Below are positions 33,439 through 42,131 of a stretch of 52,728 nucleotides of DNA, one piece after another. The DNA comes from Photobacterium sanctipauli (GTDB lineage Bacteria > Pseudomonadota > Gammaproteobacteria > Enterobacterales > Vibrionaceae). Position numbers and translations under genes: made by a program. Every line of letters begins with the position of its first letter. Position 1 is the first letter of the stretch. Where the stretch lies: contig NZ_PYMA01000027.1 of NCBI RefSeq assembly GCF_003026495.1, forward strand, positions 1 through 52,728, in the 5' to 3' direction. Below the pieces are notes generated by a model, which was not told the origin of the DNA, did not search any database, and worked only from the letters and a program-made list of their open reading frames with translations.

Positions 33439-33669
33439 ATGGTTGAACTACTATTTTTGATCGCCTTTGCGATTGTGTTGTTTTTTTCCGGTATCAGTAT
33501 GATTGGTATGGTGCTGGCCGTGGCGGCAGGGTTTGTGGTGATGGCTATCGCCGGTATGATTGGGGTGATGTTTAAGATGTTACCTTGGTTAATATTGATT
33601 GCGGTGGTGATTTGGTTCTACCGCGAACGCAATGCGGAAAAGCGTCATCGTGAGAAATATTTTCGTTAA
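33439..33669 (+). CDS. pspG: Phage shock protein G
   Basis: PspG is a small inner-membrane protein of the phage-shock (envelope stress) response. The 76-residue protein has two or three hydrophobic segments (about 3-20, 23-45, 47-62) and a charged C-terminal tail RERNAEKRHREKYFR. The ELLFLIAF start and KMLPWLILIAVV resemble E. coli PspG. I use the ATG at 33439; the in-frame ATG-less extension to 33421 does not fit the family. It sits beside dusA as in E. coli and has its own sigma54 promoter. The rest of the psp operon is not in this window. Confidence 0.88.
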   Translation: MVELLFLIAFAIVLFFSGISMIGMVLAVAAGFVVMAIAGMIGVMFKMLPWLILIAVVIWFYRERNAEKRHREKYFR

Positions 33670-33823
33670 ATCAAGGTTATTTATATAGTCGTTTCCTGAA
33701 TAGGAAGGGATATAAATTTTTACATTGAAAATACTTGCATCATGTCCTAAGAGCAGTTTTTTTGAACAGCATCTGGTATAGTCTTCGCCGTTTGAACATA
33801 CTAATAATGAGCGGAGACTCGAA

Positions 33824-34465
33824 ATGAAAAAATTAGCGCTTTCTGCGGTTGCTGCAGCTGTCGCTCTGTCAGCAGCACTACCTGCTCAGGCAGCAACGCT
33901 TTTAGGGGTAAAAGCCGGTGCTGATGCATGGTTTACTGATGCGAAAATTGATAACGGTGCAATCGCTTCTGATAGCAACACATCAGGCTCATACTACATT
34001 GCACTTGAGCACTTCATCCCACTGATCCCAAATGTGCGTCTACGCTACACTGATGTGGATAACGGCAACGTATCTTTCGGCCAGACTGATTACACCGCGT
34101 ACTACGAAATCCTGGATAACGACGCAGTTGCGTTCGATATCGGTGTGAACATGACTAAGTTCAACTCAGGTAAGTTTGCTGGTGAGTCATTCAGCGAGTG
34201 GCAGCCGAGCCTATACGGTAACGTGGAAGTGGGTATCCCTATGACCTTCCTATCTGTATTTGGTGACCTAAACTACGGCAAATACGACAGCACAACCACT
34301 ATCGATGGCCAGCTAGGTATGAAGTGGTCCATCCCATTGGTGGCAGCGGATCTAAACCTACGCGGTGGCTACCGTGTGATGGATTACGACTTTGATTTCG
34401 TGAAGAGCAGCGCAGGTGAATTCAAAACTGACGGCTGGTTCTTGGGTGTTGAAATCGACATCTAA
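33824..34465 (+). CDS. Small outer-membrane beta-barrel protein (TIGR04219-like)
   Basis: A 213-residue secreted protein. The signal peptide (MKKLALSAVAAAVALSAALP, cut after AQA near 23) leads into ATLLGVKAGADAWF and about eight amphipathic strands with regular Tyr/Asp and Tyr/Glu pairs, ending in a final strand DGWFLGVEIDI. I recognise this as the TIGR04219 outer-membrane family of marine gammaproteobacteria, function unknown. It is monocistronic, with GGAG before the ATG and a terminator at 34493. Codon use is strongly biased, which suggests high expression. Confidence 0.85.
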   Translation: MKKLALSAVAAAVALSAALPAQAATLLGVKAGADAWFTDAKIDNGAIASDSNTSGSYYIALEHFIPLIPNVRLRYTDVDNGNVSFGQTDYTAYYEILDNDAVAFDIGVNMTKFNSGKFAGESFSEWQPSLYGNVEVGIPMTFLSVFGDLNYGKYDSTTTIDGQLGMKWSIPLVAADLNLRGGYRVMDYDFDFVKSSAGEFKTDGWFLGVEIDI

Positions 34466-34492
34466 TCAAGCAAATAGCTAAATCTCTATTCC

Positions 34493-34519
34493 AAAGCCAC
34501 GACTTATCGTGGCTTTTTT
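34493..34519 (+). terminator. Terminator after the small barrel gene
   Basis: AAAGCCACGA-CTTA-TCGTGGCTTT followed by further T residues; a perfect 10-pair stem. Confidence 0.9.
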
Positions 34520-34580
34520 GTTGCCTGTTTCTCGATTTTTGTACCATTTTTAAAGGGGTAAGACGATCGGGAAGTGGCTT

Positions 34581-34814
34581 ATGACATTAACTGAATTGCA
34601 GAACCTTTACTCATCCAGTGATATCGTAGAAGCCGTGATTGAGCCTTCGATACAGGCGAATGGATGGATAGTAGAGTTTCGCCACCGTCGGGGAGGATTT
34701 GTTCCTTTGACCGACGGAGCCGGTAGTGAGAAGTGCTACCACGACATCGATACAGCAACGGAGCGTGCGTTTGAGGTGGGCTTCCACCAAGTCAGAATCG
34801 CAGATACCTTCTAA
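34581..34814 (+). CDS. Unrecognised 77-residue conserved-looking protein
   Basis: A small soluble acidic protein with no membrane segment or signal. It begins MTLTELQNLYSSSDIVEA and contains WIVEFRHRRGGFVPLTD, then CYHDIDTATERAFEVGFHQVRI. The composition and the alternation of polar and hydrophobic residues look like a real folded domain, perhaps beta-beta-alpha. GGGAAG lies about eight bases before the ATG and a terminator follows at 34841, so it is probably a genuine single-gene unit. I do not recognise the family and assign no function. It lies just before cysJ but is separated from it by the terminator. Confidence 0.7.
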   Translation: MTLTELQNLYSSSDIVEAVIEPSIQANGWIVEFRHRRGGFVPLTDGAGSEKCYHDIDTATERAFEVGFHQVRIADTF

Positions 34815-34840
34815 CCTCCATTCTCGGAGCGACCTTTCTA

Positions 34841-34867
34841 AACTGGAGTCACTGGCTCCAGTTTTTT
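34841..34867 (+). terminator. Terminator after the 77-residue gene
   Basis: AACTGGAG/CTCCAGTT with a 7-base loop followed by TTTT. It isolates the small gene from cysJ. Confidence 0.85.
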
Positions 34868-34888
34868 ATTTCGATTCATACAAATCGT

Positions 34889-34898
34889 TATAAAACAT
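34889..34898 (+). promoter_or_regulatory. Shared cys box upstream of cysJ
   Basis: TATAAAACAT begins exactly 23 bases before the -35 of cysJ. The near-identical TATAAAAAAT stands at exactly the same distance before the cysG -35. CysB activates cys promoters from just upstream of -35, so this may be part of its site. Confidence 0.5.
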
Positions 34899-34911
34899 TC
34901 TTATCTATTCT

Positions 34912-34940
34912 TTCTTGTTATTTCATTCAGTAGCTAATCT
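34912..34940 (+). promoter_or_regulatory. Candidate cysJIH promoter
   Basis: TTCTTG at 34912-34917, 17 bases, TAATCT at 34935-34940. Both hexamers are poor, as expected for an activator-dependent cys promoter. The start of transcription near 34947 favours the cysJ start at 34974 over the one at 34953. Confidence 0.5.
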
Positions 34941-34973
34941 AACCCGTACGCAATGTATAGGGATCGTCGTGTC

Positions 34974-36791
34974 ATGTTACTAAAGGAAACCTCAGCTTTG
35001 GCAAGCCCGCTCAATGATCAACAACTCGATCAGTTACAGCAGGCTTCTGCCGAGCTTTCGCCACAGCAGATGGCGTGGATCAGTGGATATTTTTGGGGGC
35101 TAAGCCAAAACCAGGCGCCAGCCCAGTCTGTGCCAGCCCAGCAGCCTGTTGCTGCGGCCATTGCCGCTCGTCCGGCAGGTAAGCTGGTTATTATTTATGC
35201 CTCGCAAACGGGGAATGCCAAGGGTGTTGCCCAAGCGCTGAAAGAAGAAGCCGATGCCGCGGGTATTGCGGCTGAGCTGTTTGCCGCGAGCGATTATAAA
35301 GGTAAGAACCTTGCCAAGGAGACCCACGCGATTATCGTGGCGTCAACCCATGGCGAGGGCGAGGCACCGGATGATGCCATTGAACTGCATGAATTCTTGC
35401 AGTCGAAGAAGGCGCCGAAATTACCCAACCTCCAATATGCCGTTATTGGCTTGGGTGATTCGAGCTATGAGTTTTTCTGCCAAACGGCCAAGGATTTTGA
35501 TGCCTACCTGGGTAAGTTGGGCGCGAAGCCGATGCTTGACCGTTTGGACTGTGATGTTGACTACGATGCACCGGCCGCTGAGTGGCGCGCCAAAGCCTTG
35601 GATAAAGTCGCGGAAACCATCGGCGGTGACGAAGCAGAGGTTGTTCAGCTACCGGTAGGCCAAAGTGCTGCGTCGGTTTCGTACACTAAGCAGAAGCCTT
35701 ACGAGGCCAGTTTGTTGCTAAGCCAGAAAATTACCGGACGAAGCTCCGGTAAGGATGTTCGCCATGTTGAAATTGACTTGGAAGGCTCCGGGATCACTTA
35801 CCAGCCTGGCGATGCATTGGGGGTATGGTACGACAATGATCCTGCGCTGGCGAAAGCTGTAGCAGCCAAGGTTGGCTTAACGGGCGAAGAGCCGGTTGAA
35901 GTTGATGGTTCGGCCACTTCGCTGTTAAACGCTTTGGTTAACAGCTATGAAATTACGGCTGCTAACCCGCAGTTGGTGACGCGCTTTGCCGAGTTATCGG
36001 GCAGTAAGAAGCTTGAAAAGCTGGTGGCAGATAAAGACAAGTTGCGGGAATACGCGGCCAATACCCAAGTGGTTGATGTGCTTGGTGAGAAGAAAACGAC
36101 GCTAAGCGCTGAGCAGCTTAGCGGCTTACTGCGTCGCCTTACTCCTCGCTTGTACTCGATTGCATCAAGCCAAGAAGAAGTGGGCGAAGAAGTGCACCTT
36201 ACTGTCGGCTTGGTGGAGTACGACAAGGGCCAAGAAACCCGACAGGGTGGTGCTTCGAGCTACTTGGCGCAGCGACTTGAGGAAGGTGGCAATGTGAAAG
36301 TGTTTGTCGAAGAGAACAAACATTTCAAGCTACCGGAAGACGACAATACGCCGGTGATCATGATTGGTCCTGGGACGGGGATCGCCCCATTCCGCGCGTT
36401 TGTCCAAGAGCGTGAGAATCGCGATGCCGAAGGCAAGAACTGGTTATTCTTTGGTGATCGTACGTTTACCGAGGACTTCTTGTACCAGGTTGAATGGCAG
36501 AAATACCTGAAGTCTGGTGTTTTGAGCCAGTTGGATGTGGCTTTCAGCCGTGATCAAGCAGAGAAAGTGTATGTCCAACACCGCCTGTTAGAACATGCTG
36601 CCGGTGTGTGGCAGTGGCTGCAAGATGGTGCCCACCTATACGTGTGTGGTGATGCGAACCGTATGGCGAAAGATGTCCATGATGCATTGGTTACTATCGC
36701 CGAGCAGCAAGGGCAATACAGCCGGGAGCAGGCTGAGCAATACTTCAATGAGCTTCGTAAGAGCAAGCGTTATCAAAAGGATGTGTACTAA
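34974..36791 (+). CDS. cysJ: Sulfite reductase flavoprotein subunit CysJ
   Basis: CysJ passes electrons from NADPH through FAD and FMN to the CysI hemoprotein, which makes sulfide. The protein (605 residues from this start, E. coli 599) has a flavodoxin domain with IIYASQTGNAKGVAQAL, an FAD domain with RLYSIASS, and an NADP domain with GPGTGIAPFRAF and the C-terminal VY. I prefer ATG 34974 (MLLKETSALASPLN): AGGGA lies ten bases upstream and the predicted promoter leaves a normal leader; ATG 34953 would have almost none. Its stop overlaps the cysI start by one base. Confidence 0.97.
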   Translation: MLLKETSALASPLNDQQLDQLQQASAELSPQQMAWISGYFWGLSQNQAPAQSVPAQQPVAAAIAARPAGKLVIIYASQTGNAKGVAQALKEEADAAGIAAELFAASDYKGKNLAKETHAIIVASTHGEGEAPDDAIELHEFLQSKKAPKLPNLQYAVIGLGDSSYEFFCQTAKDFDAYLGKLGAKPMLDRLDCDVDYDAPAAEWRAKALDKVAETIGGDEAEVVQLPVGQSAASVSYTKQKPYEASLLLSQKITGRSSGKDVRHVEIDLEGSGITYQPGDALGVWYDNDPALAKAVAAKVGLTGEEPVEVDGSATSLLNALVNSYEITAANPQLVTRFAELSGSKKLEKLVADKDKLREYAANTQVVDVLGEKKTTLSAEQLSGLLRRLTPRLYSIASSQEEVGEEVHLTVGLVEYDKGQETRQGGASSYLAQRLEEGGNVKVFVEENKHFKLPEDDNTPVIMIGPGTGIAPFRAFVQERENRDAEGKNWLFFGDRTFTEDFLYQVEWQKYLKSGVLSQLDVAFSRDQAEKVYVQHRLLEHAAGVWQWLQDGAHLYVCGDANRMAKDVHDALVTIAEQQGQYSREQAEQYFNELRKSKRYQKDVY

Positions 36792-38482
36792 TGAGCGAGC
36801 AAAAATTATCAGATAACGAACGCCTGAAGCGCGAAAGTAATTTCTTACGCGGCACGATTGTGGAAGATCTGGGCGATCGGATCACCGGTGGCTTCACAGC
36901 TGATAACTTTCAGCTTATTCGCTTCCATGGCATGTACCAGCAAGATGATCGCGATATTCGTGCCGAGCGCGCCAAGCAAAAACTTGAGCCCTTGCACAAT
37001 GTGATGTTGCGTGCCCGTATGCCGGGTGGGGTGATCACGCCAAAGCAATGGTTGGCTATCGACAAGTTTGCCGAGGAGCATACCCTGTACGGGAGCATTC
37101 GTTTGACGACCCGTCAGACATTTCAGTTCCACGGGGTGCTAAAACCCAATATTAAGCTGATGCACCAAACGCTTAACAGCATTGGTATCGATTCAATTGC
37201 CACTGCAGGTGATGTGAACCGAAACGTATTGTGTACCACCAACCCGGTTGAATCAGAGTTGCACCAAGAAGCCTACGAGTGGGCAAAGAAGATCAGTGAG
37301 CACTTGTTACCGAAAACCCGTGCTTACGCCGAGATCTGGCTAGACGGCGAAAAGCTTGAGACAACGGACGAAGAGCCTATTTTAGGTAGCAATTACTTGC
37401 CGCGTAAGTTCAAGACCACGGTTGTGATCCCACCGCAGAATGATGTGGATGTGCATGCCAACGACCTGAACTTTGTCGCCATTGCCGAGAAGGGCAAATT
37501 GGTTGGCTTTAACGTATTGGTGGGCGGCGGCTTGGCGATGACCCATGGTGATAAGTCTACTTATCCACGCCGTGCCGACGACTTTGGTTTTATCCCGCTG
37601 GCCAAGACGTTGGACGTAGCCGCTGCGGTGGTGACAACTCAGCGAGATTGGGGTAACCGCTCCAACCGTAAGAATGCCAAAACTAAATATACCCTGGATC
37701 GTGTCGGTGCTGATGTCTTTAAGGCCGAGGTAGAAAAGCGTGCCGGCATTGCCTTTGAGGAAAGCCGCCCGTATGAGTTTACCGATCGTGGTGATCGCCT
37801 GGGCTGGGTTGAGGGTATTGATGGCAAGCATCACTTGGCATTGTTTGTCGAAAACGGTCGCCTGCTCGACTACCCGGGCAAGCCTTTGAAAACTGGGATG
37901 GCGGAAATTGCGAAAATCCATAAAGGGGATTTCCGTATGACGGCAAACCAAAACATCATCATTGCGGGCGTGGCGGCAAAGGATAAAAGCAAGATCGAAA
38001 AGATCGCCCGTGATCACGGCCTGATCGACGATGGCGTATCTGAGCAGCGCAAAAACTCCATGGCTTGTGTGGCGTTGCCTACTTGTCCGCTGGCGATGGC
38101 TGAAGCTGAACGCTTCTTGCCGGAATTCGTGACTGATGTGGAGCAACTGCTGGAGAAGCATGGGCTACCGGAAGATGACAATATTATCCTTCGGGTAACG
38201 GGCTGCCCTAATGGCTGCGGCCGGGCAATGTTGGCAGAGATTGGCTTGGTTGGTAAGGCGCCTGGTCGCTATAACCTGCACTTGGGTGGTAACCGTAATG
38301 GTACCCGCGTGCCTAAAATGTACCGCGAGAACATTACTGTTGCAGACATCTTGGCTGAAATTGACAGTTTGGTTGGTCGCTGGGCAAATGAGCGAGAGCA
38401 GGACGAAGGCTTTGGCGACTTTACGGTACGGGCTGGCATTATTGAACCAGTACTCGTCTCCAAGAGGGACTTCTATGCCTAA
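36791..38482 (+). CDS. cysI: Sulfite reductase hemoprotein subunit CysI
   Basis: CysI carries siroheme bridged to a 4Fe-4S cluster and reduces sulfite to sulfide with six electrons. The 563-residue protein has the four cluster cysteines in CVALPTC (C426, C432) and CPNGC (C472, C476), and the sulfite-binding basic segments RLTTRQTFQFHG and DRGDRLGWVEG. The length is close to E. coli (570). It overlaps cysJ by one base and cysH by eight, so the three genes are tightly coupled. Its siroheme is made by CysG encoded 7 kb downstream. Confidence 0.98.
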   Translation: MSEQKLSDNERLKRESNFLRGTIVEDLGDRITGGFTADNFQLIRFHGMYQQDDRDIRAERAKQKLEPLHNVMLRARMPGGVITPKQWLAIDKFAEEHTLYGSIRLTTRQTFQFHGVLKPNIKLMHQTLNSIGIDSIATAGDVNRNVLCTTNPVESELHQEAYEWAKKISEHLLPKTRAYAEIWLDGEKLETTDEEPILGSNYLPRKFKTTVVIPPQNDVDVHANDLNFVAIAEKGKLVGFNVLVGGGLAMTHGDKSTYPRRADDFGFIPLAKTLDVAAAVVTTQRDWGNRSNRKNAKTKYTLDRVGADVFKAEVEKRAGIAFEESRPYEFTDRGDRLGWVEGIDGKHHLALFVENGRLLDYPGKPLKTGMAEIAKIHKGDFRMTANQNIIIAGVAAKDKSKIEKIARDHGLIDDGVSEQRKNSMACVALPTCPLAMAEAERFLPEFVTDVEQLLEKHGLPEDDNIILRVTGCPNGCGRAMLAEIGLVGKAPGRYNLHLGGNRNGTRVPKMYRENITVADILAEIDSLVGRWANEREQDEGFGDFTVRAGIIEPVLVSKRDFYA

Positions 38483-39236
38483 GACAGACTTTTCGGCTTT
38501 GCTGGGCAAGAGCAAGGTGGAACAAATTTTGGCGATGGCGCCAATCAATGCTGAGCTCGAACAGATGTCAGCGCCTGAGCGTGTGCGTTGGGCGTTGGAA
38601 AACTTGCCGGGGCAAGCTGCACTCGCGTCGAGTTTTGGTATTCAGTCAGCGGTGATGTTGCATTTGGTTACCCGGGAGCAAGCCGATATTCCGGTGATCC
38701 TCACTGATACCGGCTACCTGTTTGGGGAAACCTACCAATTTGTTGATCAGTTGACTGAGCGGTTGTCCCTCAACTTGCATGTTTATCGTGCTGAGCTAAG
38801 CCCCGAATGGCAAGAAGCAAGGTATGGCAAGTTATGGGAGCAAGGGCTGGAGGGGATCAAGCAGTATAATCGACTGAATAAAGTGGAACCGATGCGTCGC
38901 GCGTTGGATGAGCTAGCGGTCGGCACATGGTTCTCGGGTTTGCGCCGCGAGCAGGCACAAAGCCGGGCAACACTCCCTGTGCTCGCTATCCAAAACGGCC
39001 TGTTTAAGTTTCTACCGCTTATTGATTGGAGCAACGAGCAGGTCGATGGCTACTTGGCTGAGCATGACTTGCCGTATCATCCGCTCAAGGACCAAGGTTA
39101 CCTCTCGGTTGGCGATACCCATACCACCAAGAAGTGGGAGCCGGGTATGAAGGAAGAAGAGACGCGTTTCTTTGGTTTAAAGCGTGAGTGTGGGCTGCAC
39201 GAAAGTGACGTAGAGTCGGACGGCTCTGGGATCTAG
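38475..39236 (+). CDS. cysH: PAPS reductase CysH
   Basis: CysH reduces 3'-phosphoadenylyl sulfate to sulfite and PAP using thioredoxin. The 253-residue protein has the PP-loop-like SSFGIQSA at about 52-59 and the catalytic ECGLH near the C terminus with C239. The extra cysteine pairs of 4Fe-4S APS reductases are absent, so the substrate is PAPS, which agrees with cysC nearby. I start at ATG 38475, inside the end of cysI, with GAGGG upstream; a longer frame from 38211 lies within cysI and is not family-like. Confidence 0.97.
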   Translation: MPKTDFSALLGKSKVEQILAMAPINAELEQMSAPERVRWALENLPGQAALASSFGIQSAVMLHLVTREQADIPVILTDTGYLFGETYQFVDQLTERLSLNLHVYRAELSPEWQEARYGKLWEQGLEGIKQYNRLNKVEPMRRALDELAVGTWFSGLRREQAQSRATLPVLAIQNGLFKFLPLIDWSNEQVDGYLAEHDLPYHPLKDQGYLSVGDTHTTKKWEPGMKEEETRFFGLKRECGLHESDVESDGSGI

Positions 39237-39260
39237 TGCTGGTTTAACCGCCTTACAGTA

Positions 39261-39289
39261 AACGCCTTACCCTGTGGTAAGGCGTTTTT
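39261..39289 (+). terminator. Terminator after cysJIH
   Basis: AACGCCTTACC/GGTAAGGCGTT, an 11-pair perfect stem with a CTGT loop, followed by TTT. Confidence 0.9.
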
Positions 39290-39427
39290 CGTTAATACAA
39301 TGAATTTGCTGTAATAAACGAGTAATTTCACACAATAATGACAGAGCGTAAGGTGACTCAGGGTATTGTTCGCCAGCGATCAAGTCGTTGTTTCCTTGCT
39401 TAAAGTCGCCCTTAGTTGCCTGGGGTA

Positions 39428-39928
39428 TTAGCTTTTGGCTGGATTCCAGATATTGCCAAGGCTTTCCATTAAGCCGGCACTGGCTCCTTGATCACCAAGA
39501 AACTGCATGACAACCGGAATAAACTGGCTCACCATGCTTGGATCCATCCCCAGTGCACTGAATACTTGGTTGATCGTATCCATGTTGCCCAGTAAGGCAC
39601 CCATACCGGGAGGAAGGCTATCGGCAAGGGCGTCAGCCCCTGGGATGATTTTGGCGAGCTCCGAGGCTTGATCGCCACCGAGTTGGCTAGAGGCAATAGA
39701 CAGCAATGCCCCCGCACCGCCGGTTGCTTGTTCTGGGGTAATACCCAGTTGGCTGCTAAGTAACGAGGTCAGTGGGTTCGCTGCCTCTGCGGTTTGTGCT
39801 GCTTCTTCATCACCTCCTCCGAATAAGTCAGACAGGCTGAAAGCGCTGCTAGATATTGGGGCGGTGAGTGTACCGATAACCGTTGCGGCCAACAAGATAC
39901 GTTGATACCAATGCGCAGGATGTGCCAT
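39428..39928 (-). CDS. DUF2780 (VcgC/VcgE-like) secreted protein
   Basis: A 166-residue predicted secreted or periplasmic protein. The signal peptide (RILLAATVIGTLTAP, cut near SSSAFS) is followed by Ser/Leu/Gly-rich helices: FGGGDEEAAQTAEAANPL, LSSQLGITPEQATGGAGALL and DSLPPGMGALLGNMDT. The repeated small-residue helices and the GITPEQATGGAGALL element are typical of DUF2780, found in Vibrio. The function is unknown. AAGGAGGAATGG overlaps the ATG, a strong ribosome site. It stands alone between two convergent or divergent units. Confidence 0.84.
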   Translation of the reverse strand: MAHPAHWYQRILLAATVIGTLTAPISSSAFSLSDLFGGGDEEAAQTAEAANPLTSLLSSQLGITPEQATGGAGALLSIASSQLGGDQASELAKIIPGADALADSLPPGMGALLGNMDTINQVFSALGMDPSMVSQFIPVVMQFLGDQGASAGLMESLGNIWNPAKS

Positions 39929-40073
39929 TCCATTCCTCCTTGAAAGCGTTTAAGAAATTGGAGCGAGTTCTAGGTTAAGTCTAGTTAGGAATGGGCTAAG
40001 TGGGCAAAATAATGATAGGCAAGATAAAAAAGTAAAAGTGCTGCCGGTTGGATGGGGCGGTGGAGCCTAAAAT

Positions 40074-40101
40074 AAAAAACGGCGCCGAAGCACCGTTTTT
40101 T
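40074..40101 (-). terminator. Terminator after fklB
   Basis: AAAAAACGG/CCGTTTTTT with a 10-base partly paired loop, 18 bases beyond the fklB stop on the minus strand. Confidence 0.8.
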
Positions 40102-40119
40102 CAAGTAACCGCGATATGA

Positions 40120-40740
40120 TTACAGGATGTCTAGTAGTTCTACTTCGAATACTAGTGCAGCATATGGAGGGATAGCAGCACCTGCGCCGCGCTCGCCGTA
40201 TGCAAGGTTTTGTGGGATGTATAGTTTCCACTTAGAGCCAACAGGCATCATCTGTAGCGCTTCAACCCAACCCGCGATAACGCCAGTTACTGGGAACTCA
40301 GCAGGCTGGCCGCGAGATACAGAGCTGTCGAACACAGTACCGTCGGTTAGCTCACCGTGGTAGTGAACGCGAACTTGCTTGTCTGAAGTTGGGATTTCAC
40401 CAGTACCTTCAACAAGTACTTCGTACTGTAGACCAGATTCAGTTACTGTTACTTCTGAACGTAGTGCGTTATCTTTTAGGAACGCTTCGCCGTCTGCAGC
40501 CGCTGCTTTAGCTTGCTCTTGACGAGCAGCTTCTGCGCGAGTGTGAAGATCACGAAGAGCGTTGTTGATGTCGTCAACTTCGATTTCTGGCATGTCGCCA
40601 GTTAGAGAAGTCGCGATACCTTTTGCGATAGCGGCAACGTTTAGGCCTTCAAGACCACTTTGTGCTAGCTGTTGGCCCATTTGTAGACCGATACCGTAGC
40701 TTGCTTTAGTTTCAACTGTATCTAGTTTAACGTCAGACAT
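40120..40740 (-). CDS. fklB: FKBP-type peptidyl-prolyl isomerase FklB
   Basis: FklB (FKBP22) is a dimeric prolyl cis-trans isomerase. The 206-residue protein has an N-terminal helical dimerisation domain (1-95; KASYGIGLQMGQQL, SGLEGLNVAAIAKGI) and a C-terminal FKBP domain with VRVHYHGELTDGTVFDSS, GVIAGWVEALQMMPVG and IPPYAALVFEVELL. There is no signal peptide, so it is the cytoplasmic form rather than FkpA. Codon bias is strong. It diverges from oapA, the same pair as fklB-ytfB in E. coli. Confidence 0.96.
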   Translation of the reverse strand: MSDVKLDTVETKASYGIGLQMGQQLAQSGLEGLNVAAIAKGIATSLTGDMPEIEVDDINNALRDLHTRAEAARQEQAKAAAADGEAFLKDNALRSEVTVTESGLQYEVLVEGTGEIPTSDKQVRVHYHGELTDGTVFDSSVSRGQPAEFPVTGVIAGWVEALQMMPVGSKWKLYIPQNLAYGERGAGAAIPPYAALVFEVELLDIL

Positions 40741-40860
40741 GGTGTCATCTCTTAATTAGAGTAAATAAAGCAAGCAGGATAACAGTTTCCTCCCCTTGGG
40801 GTAAACTTTTGTGGCAAGATGTTGTTTATAGCGTGAGATGGAAAACGCTGGAGTGTGTTT

Positions 40861-41523
40861 ATGGGACAGGCCAAACGCCGTTCGAAGAAAAAAGAATTTA
40901 CCTTTCCCCGTATCGCCTTAGATAAGGCTGCACTGAAGCAAGCCGGGGCGACATTACGAGCAAAGTTTGCACCGCTGGAGTCGAAGTGGCAGCAACTGCC
41001 GAAACTACACCGTCGGGCACTGGCCGTTTTGGTGCCTGTGGTGGTGGTATTGGCATTACTGCCTTCAAGTCCGCCATTGCCTAATAGCAATAGCGGGGAA
41101 ACGGTACGCCGTGAACTCGTGCTTAATTTAGATAATAAGCAGCAACCCGAACCGGTGGCAGTCGGAGAGCGACCAGAGCCGCCATCGCCAAAGCGCCCTA
41201 CGGCGCAACCCGTGCGGGAGGCCAAGCCTGAGCCAGCACAACAAGTGCAGTCAAAACCTTTGAGCTGGGAGCAGGTGGAAGTGAAGAAGGGGCAAACCCT
41301 TGCGAATATCTTTCGTGAGCATGCACTGCCGCTTGCCGACTTGTACGCAGTCGCGGCGATAGAAGGTGATGATAAGCCGTTAAGCCGGGTGAAGGCGGGT
41401 CAGCTATTGCGCTACAAGCAAACGGCCAAGGGGGATCTTGACGCCCTGCAGATTGAAGGGCGCAGTGGTGATCCCATTATGTTTTTCCGTCGCTCGGATG
41501 GCAGTTTTGCCAGAAGCCAGTAA
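40861..41523 (+). CDS. oapA: OapA/YtfB-family cell-envelope protein
   Basis: A single-pass inner-membrane protein of the opacity-associated protein A family; E. coli YtfB, its counterpart, localises to the division site and binds glycans. The 220-residue protein has a basic cytoplasmic part (GQAKRRSKKKE), a transmembrane helix at about 52-67, a Pro/Glu/Gln-rich spacer and a C-terminal LysM-like OapA domain (about 137-218; VKKGQTLANIFREHALP, LSRVKAGQLLRYKQ). I start at ATG 40861, seven bases after GGAG; a GTG two codons upstream is possible. It diverges from fklB. Confidence 0.88.
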   Translation: MGQAKRRSKKKEFTFPRIALDKAALKQAGATLRAKFAPLESKWQQLPKLHRRALAVLVPVVVVLALLPSSPPLPNSNSGETVRRELVLNLDNKQQPEPVAVGERPEPPSPKRPTAQPVREAKPEPAQQVQSKPLSWEQVEVKKGQTLANIFREHALPLADLYAVAAIEGDDKPLSRVKAGQLLRYKQTAKGDLDALQIEGRSGDPIMFFRRSDGSFARSQ

Positions 41524-41548
41524 CCTTCACTGCTGATTTAAGCAATAC

Positions 41549-41575
41549 AAAAAGCCACATCATGTGGCTTTTTTT
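41549..41575. terminator. Bidirectional terminator between oapA and elaA
   Basis: AAAAAGCCACA-TCA-TGTGGCTTTTT is perfectly symmetric with A and T runs, and serves both convergent genes. Confidence 0.9.
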
Positions 41576-42050
41576 AGGCGCCGAGGTTCTTGGTTGAAAT
41601 GGCTTTTTCGATACGCATATCGATATGGGGAATGCCGTCCTCAAGGTATTCGTCAGAACAGGCGGTAAAGCCATATTTCTGATAGTAATGCTGCAAGTGG
41701 GACTGGGCACCAATCTCAATGCTGTGGCTTGGCCATAGTCGTTCAGCTTCAATAAGGCCTTGGGCGAGTAGCTGGTGGCCAAGGCCATCGCCACGAGCAG
41801 AAGCGGCAGTTACAACCCGGCCGATACTGACATCCTCATAGGTTAGCCCGGGTGGCAATAATCTCAGGTAGGCGACCAGCTCGCCATCACGAATACCTAG
41901 CAAGTGATAAGTGCCATTATTGCAATCATGGTTGTCGAGGTCGGGGTAGGCGCACTCTTGCTCGACGACAAAAACATCCGAACGTAGCTTAAGTAATTGG
42001 TAGAGTTGTTGGGTATCGAGCTGCTCGAAGCTCAGGCATTGCCATTGCAT
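41574..42050 (-). CDS. elaA: GNAT acetyltransferase, ElaA-like
   Basis: A 158-residue N-acetyltransferase of the ElaA group. Shared features are LLKLRSDVFVVEQECAYPD near the N terminus, the acetyl-CoA-binding SARGDGLGHQLL (R/Q-x-x-G-x-G/A type) and GAQSHLQHYYQKYGF with DGIPHIDM at the end. The substrate is unknown. It is preceded by the Crp/Fnr-like gene on the same strand, but 80 bases separate them. The C terminus runs into the shared terminator. Confidence 0.87.
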   Translation of the reverse strand: MQWQCLSFEQLDTQQLYQLLKLRSDVFVVEQECAYPDLDNHDCNNGTYHLLGIRDGELVAYLRLLPPGLTYEDVSIGRVVTAASARGDGLGHQLLAQGLIEAERLWPSHSIEIGAQSHLQHYYQKYGFTACSDEYLEDGIPHIDMRIEKAISTKNLGA

Positions 42051-42131
42051 GTGTTTTCCTTGTATAGCGTTTTTTATCCATCATAAGCCGCTGTTAGCTG
42101 CCTTTCATTAACAAAAGGCAATAGGTACTGC

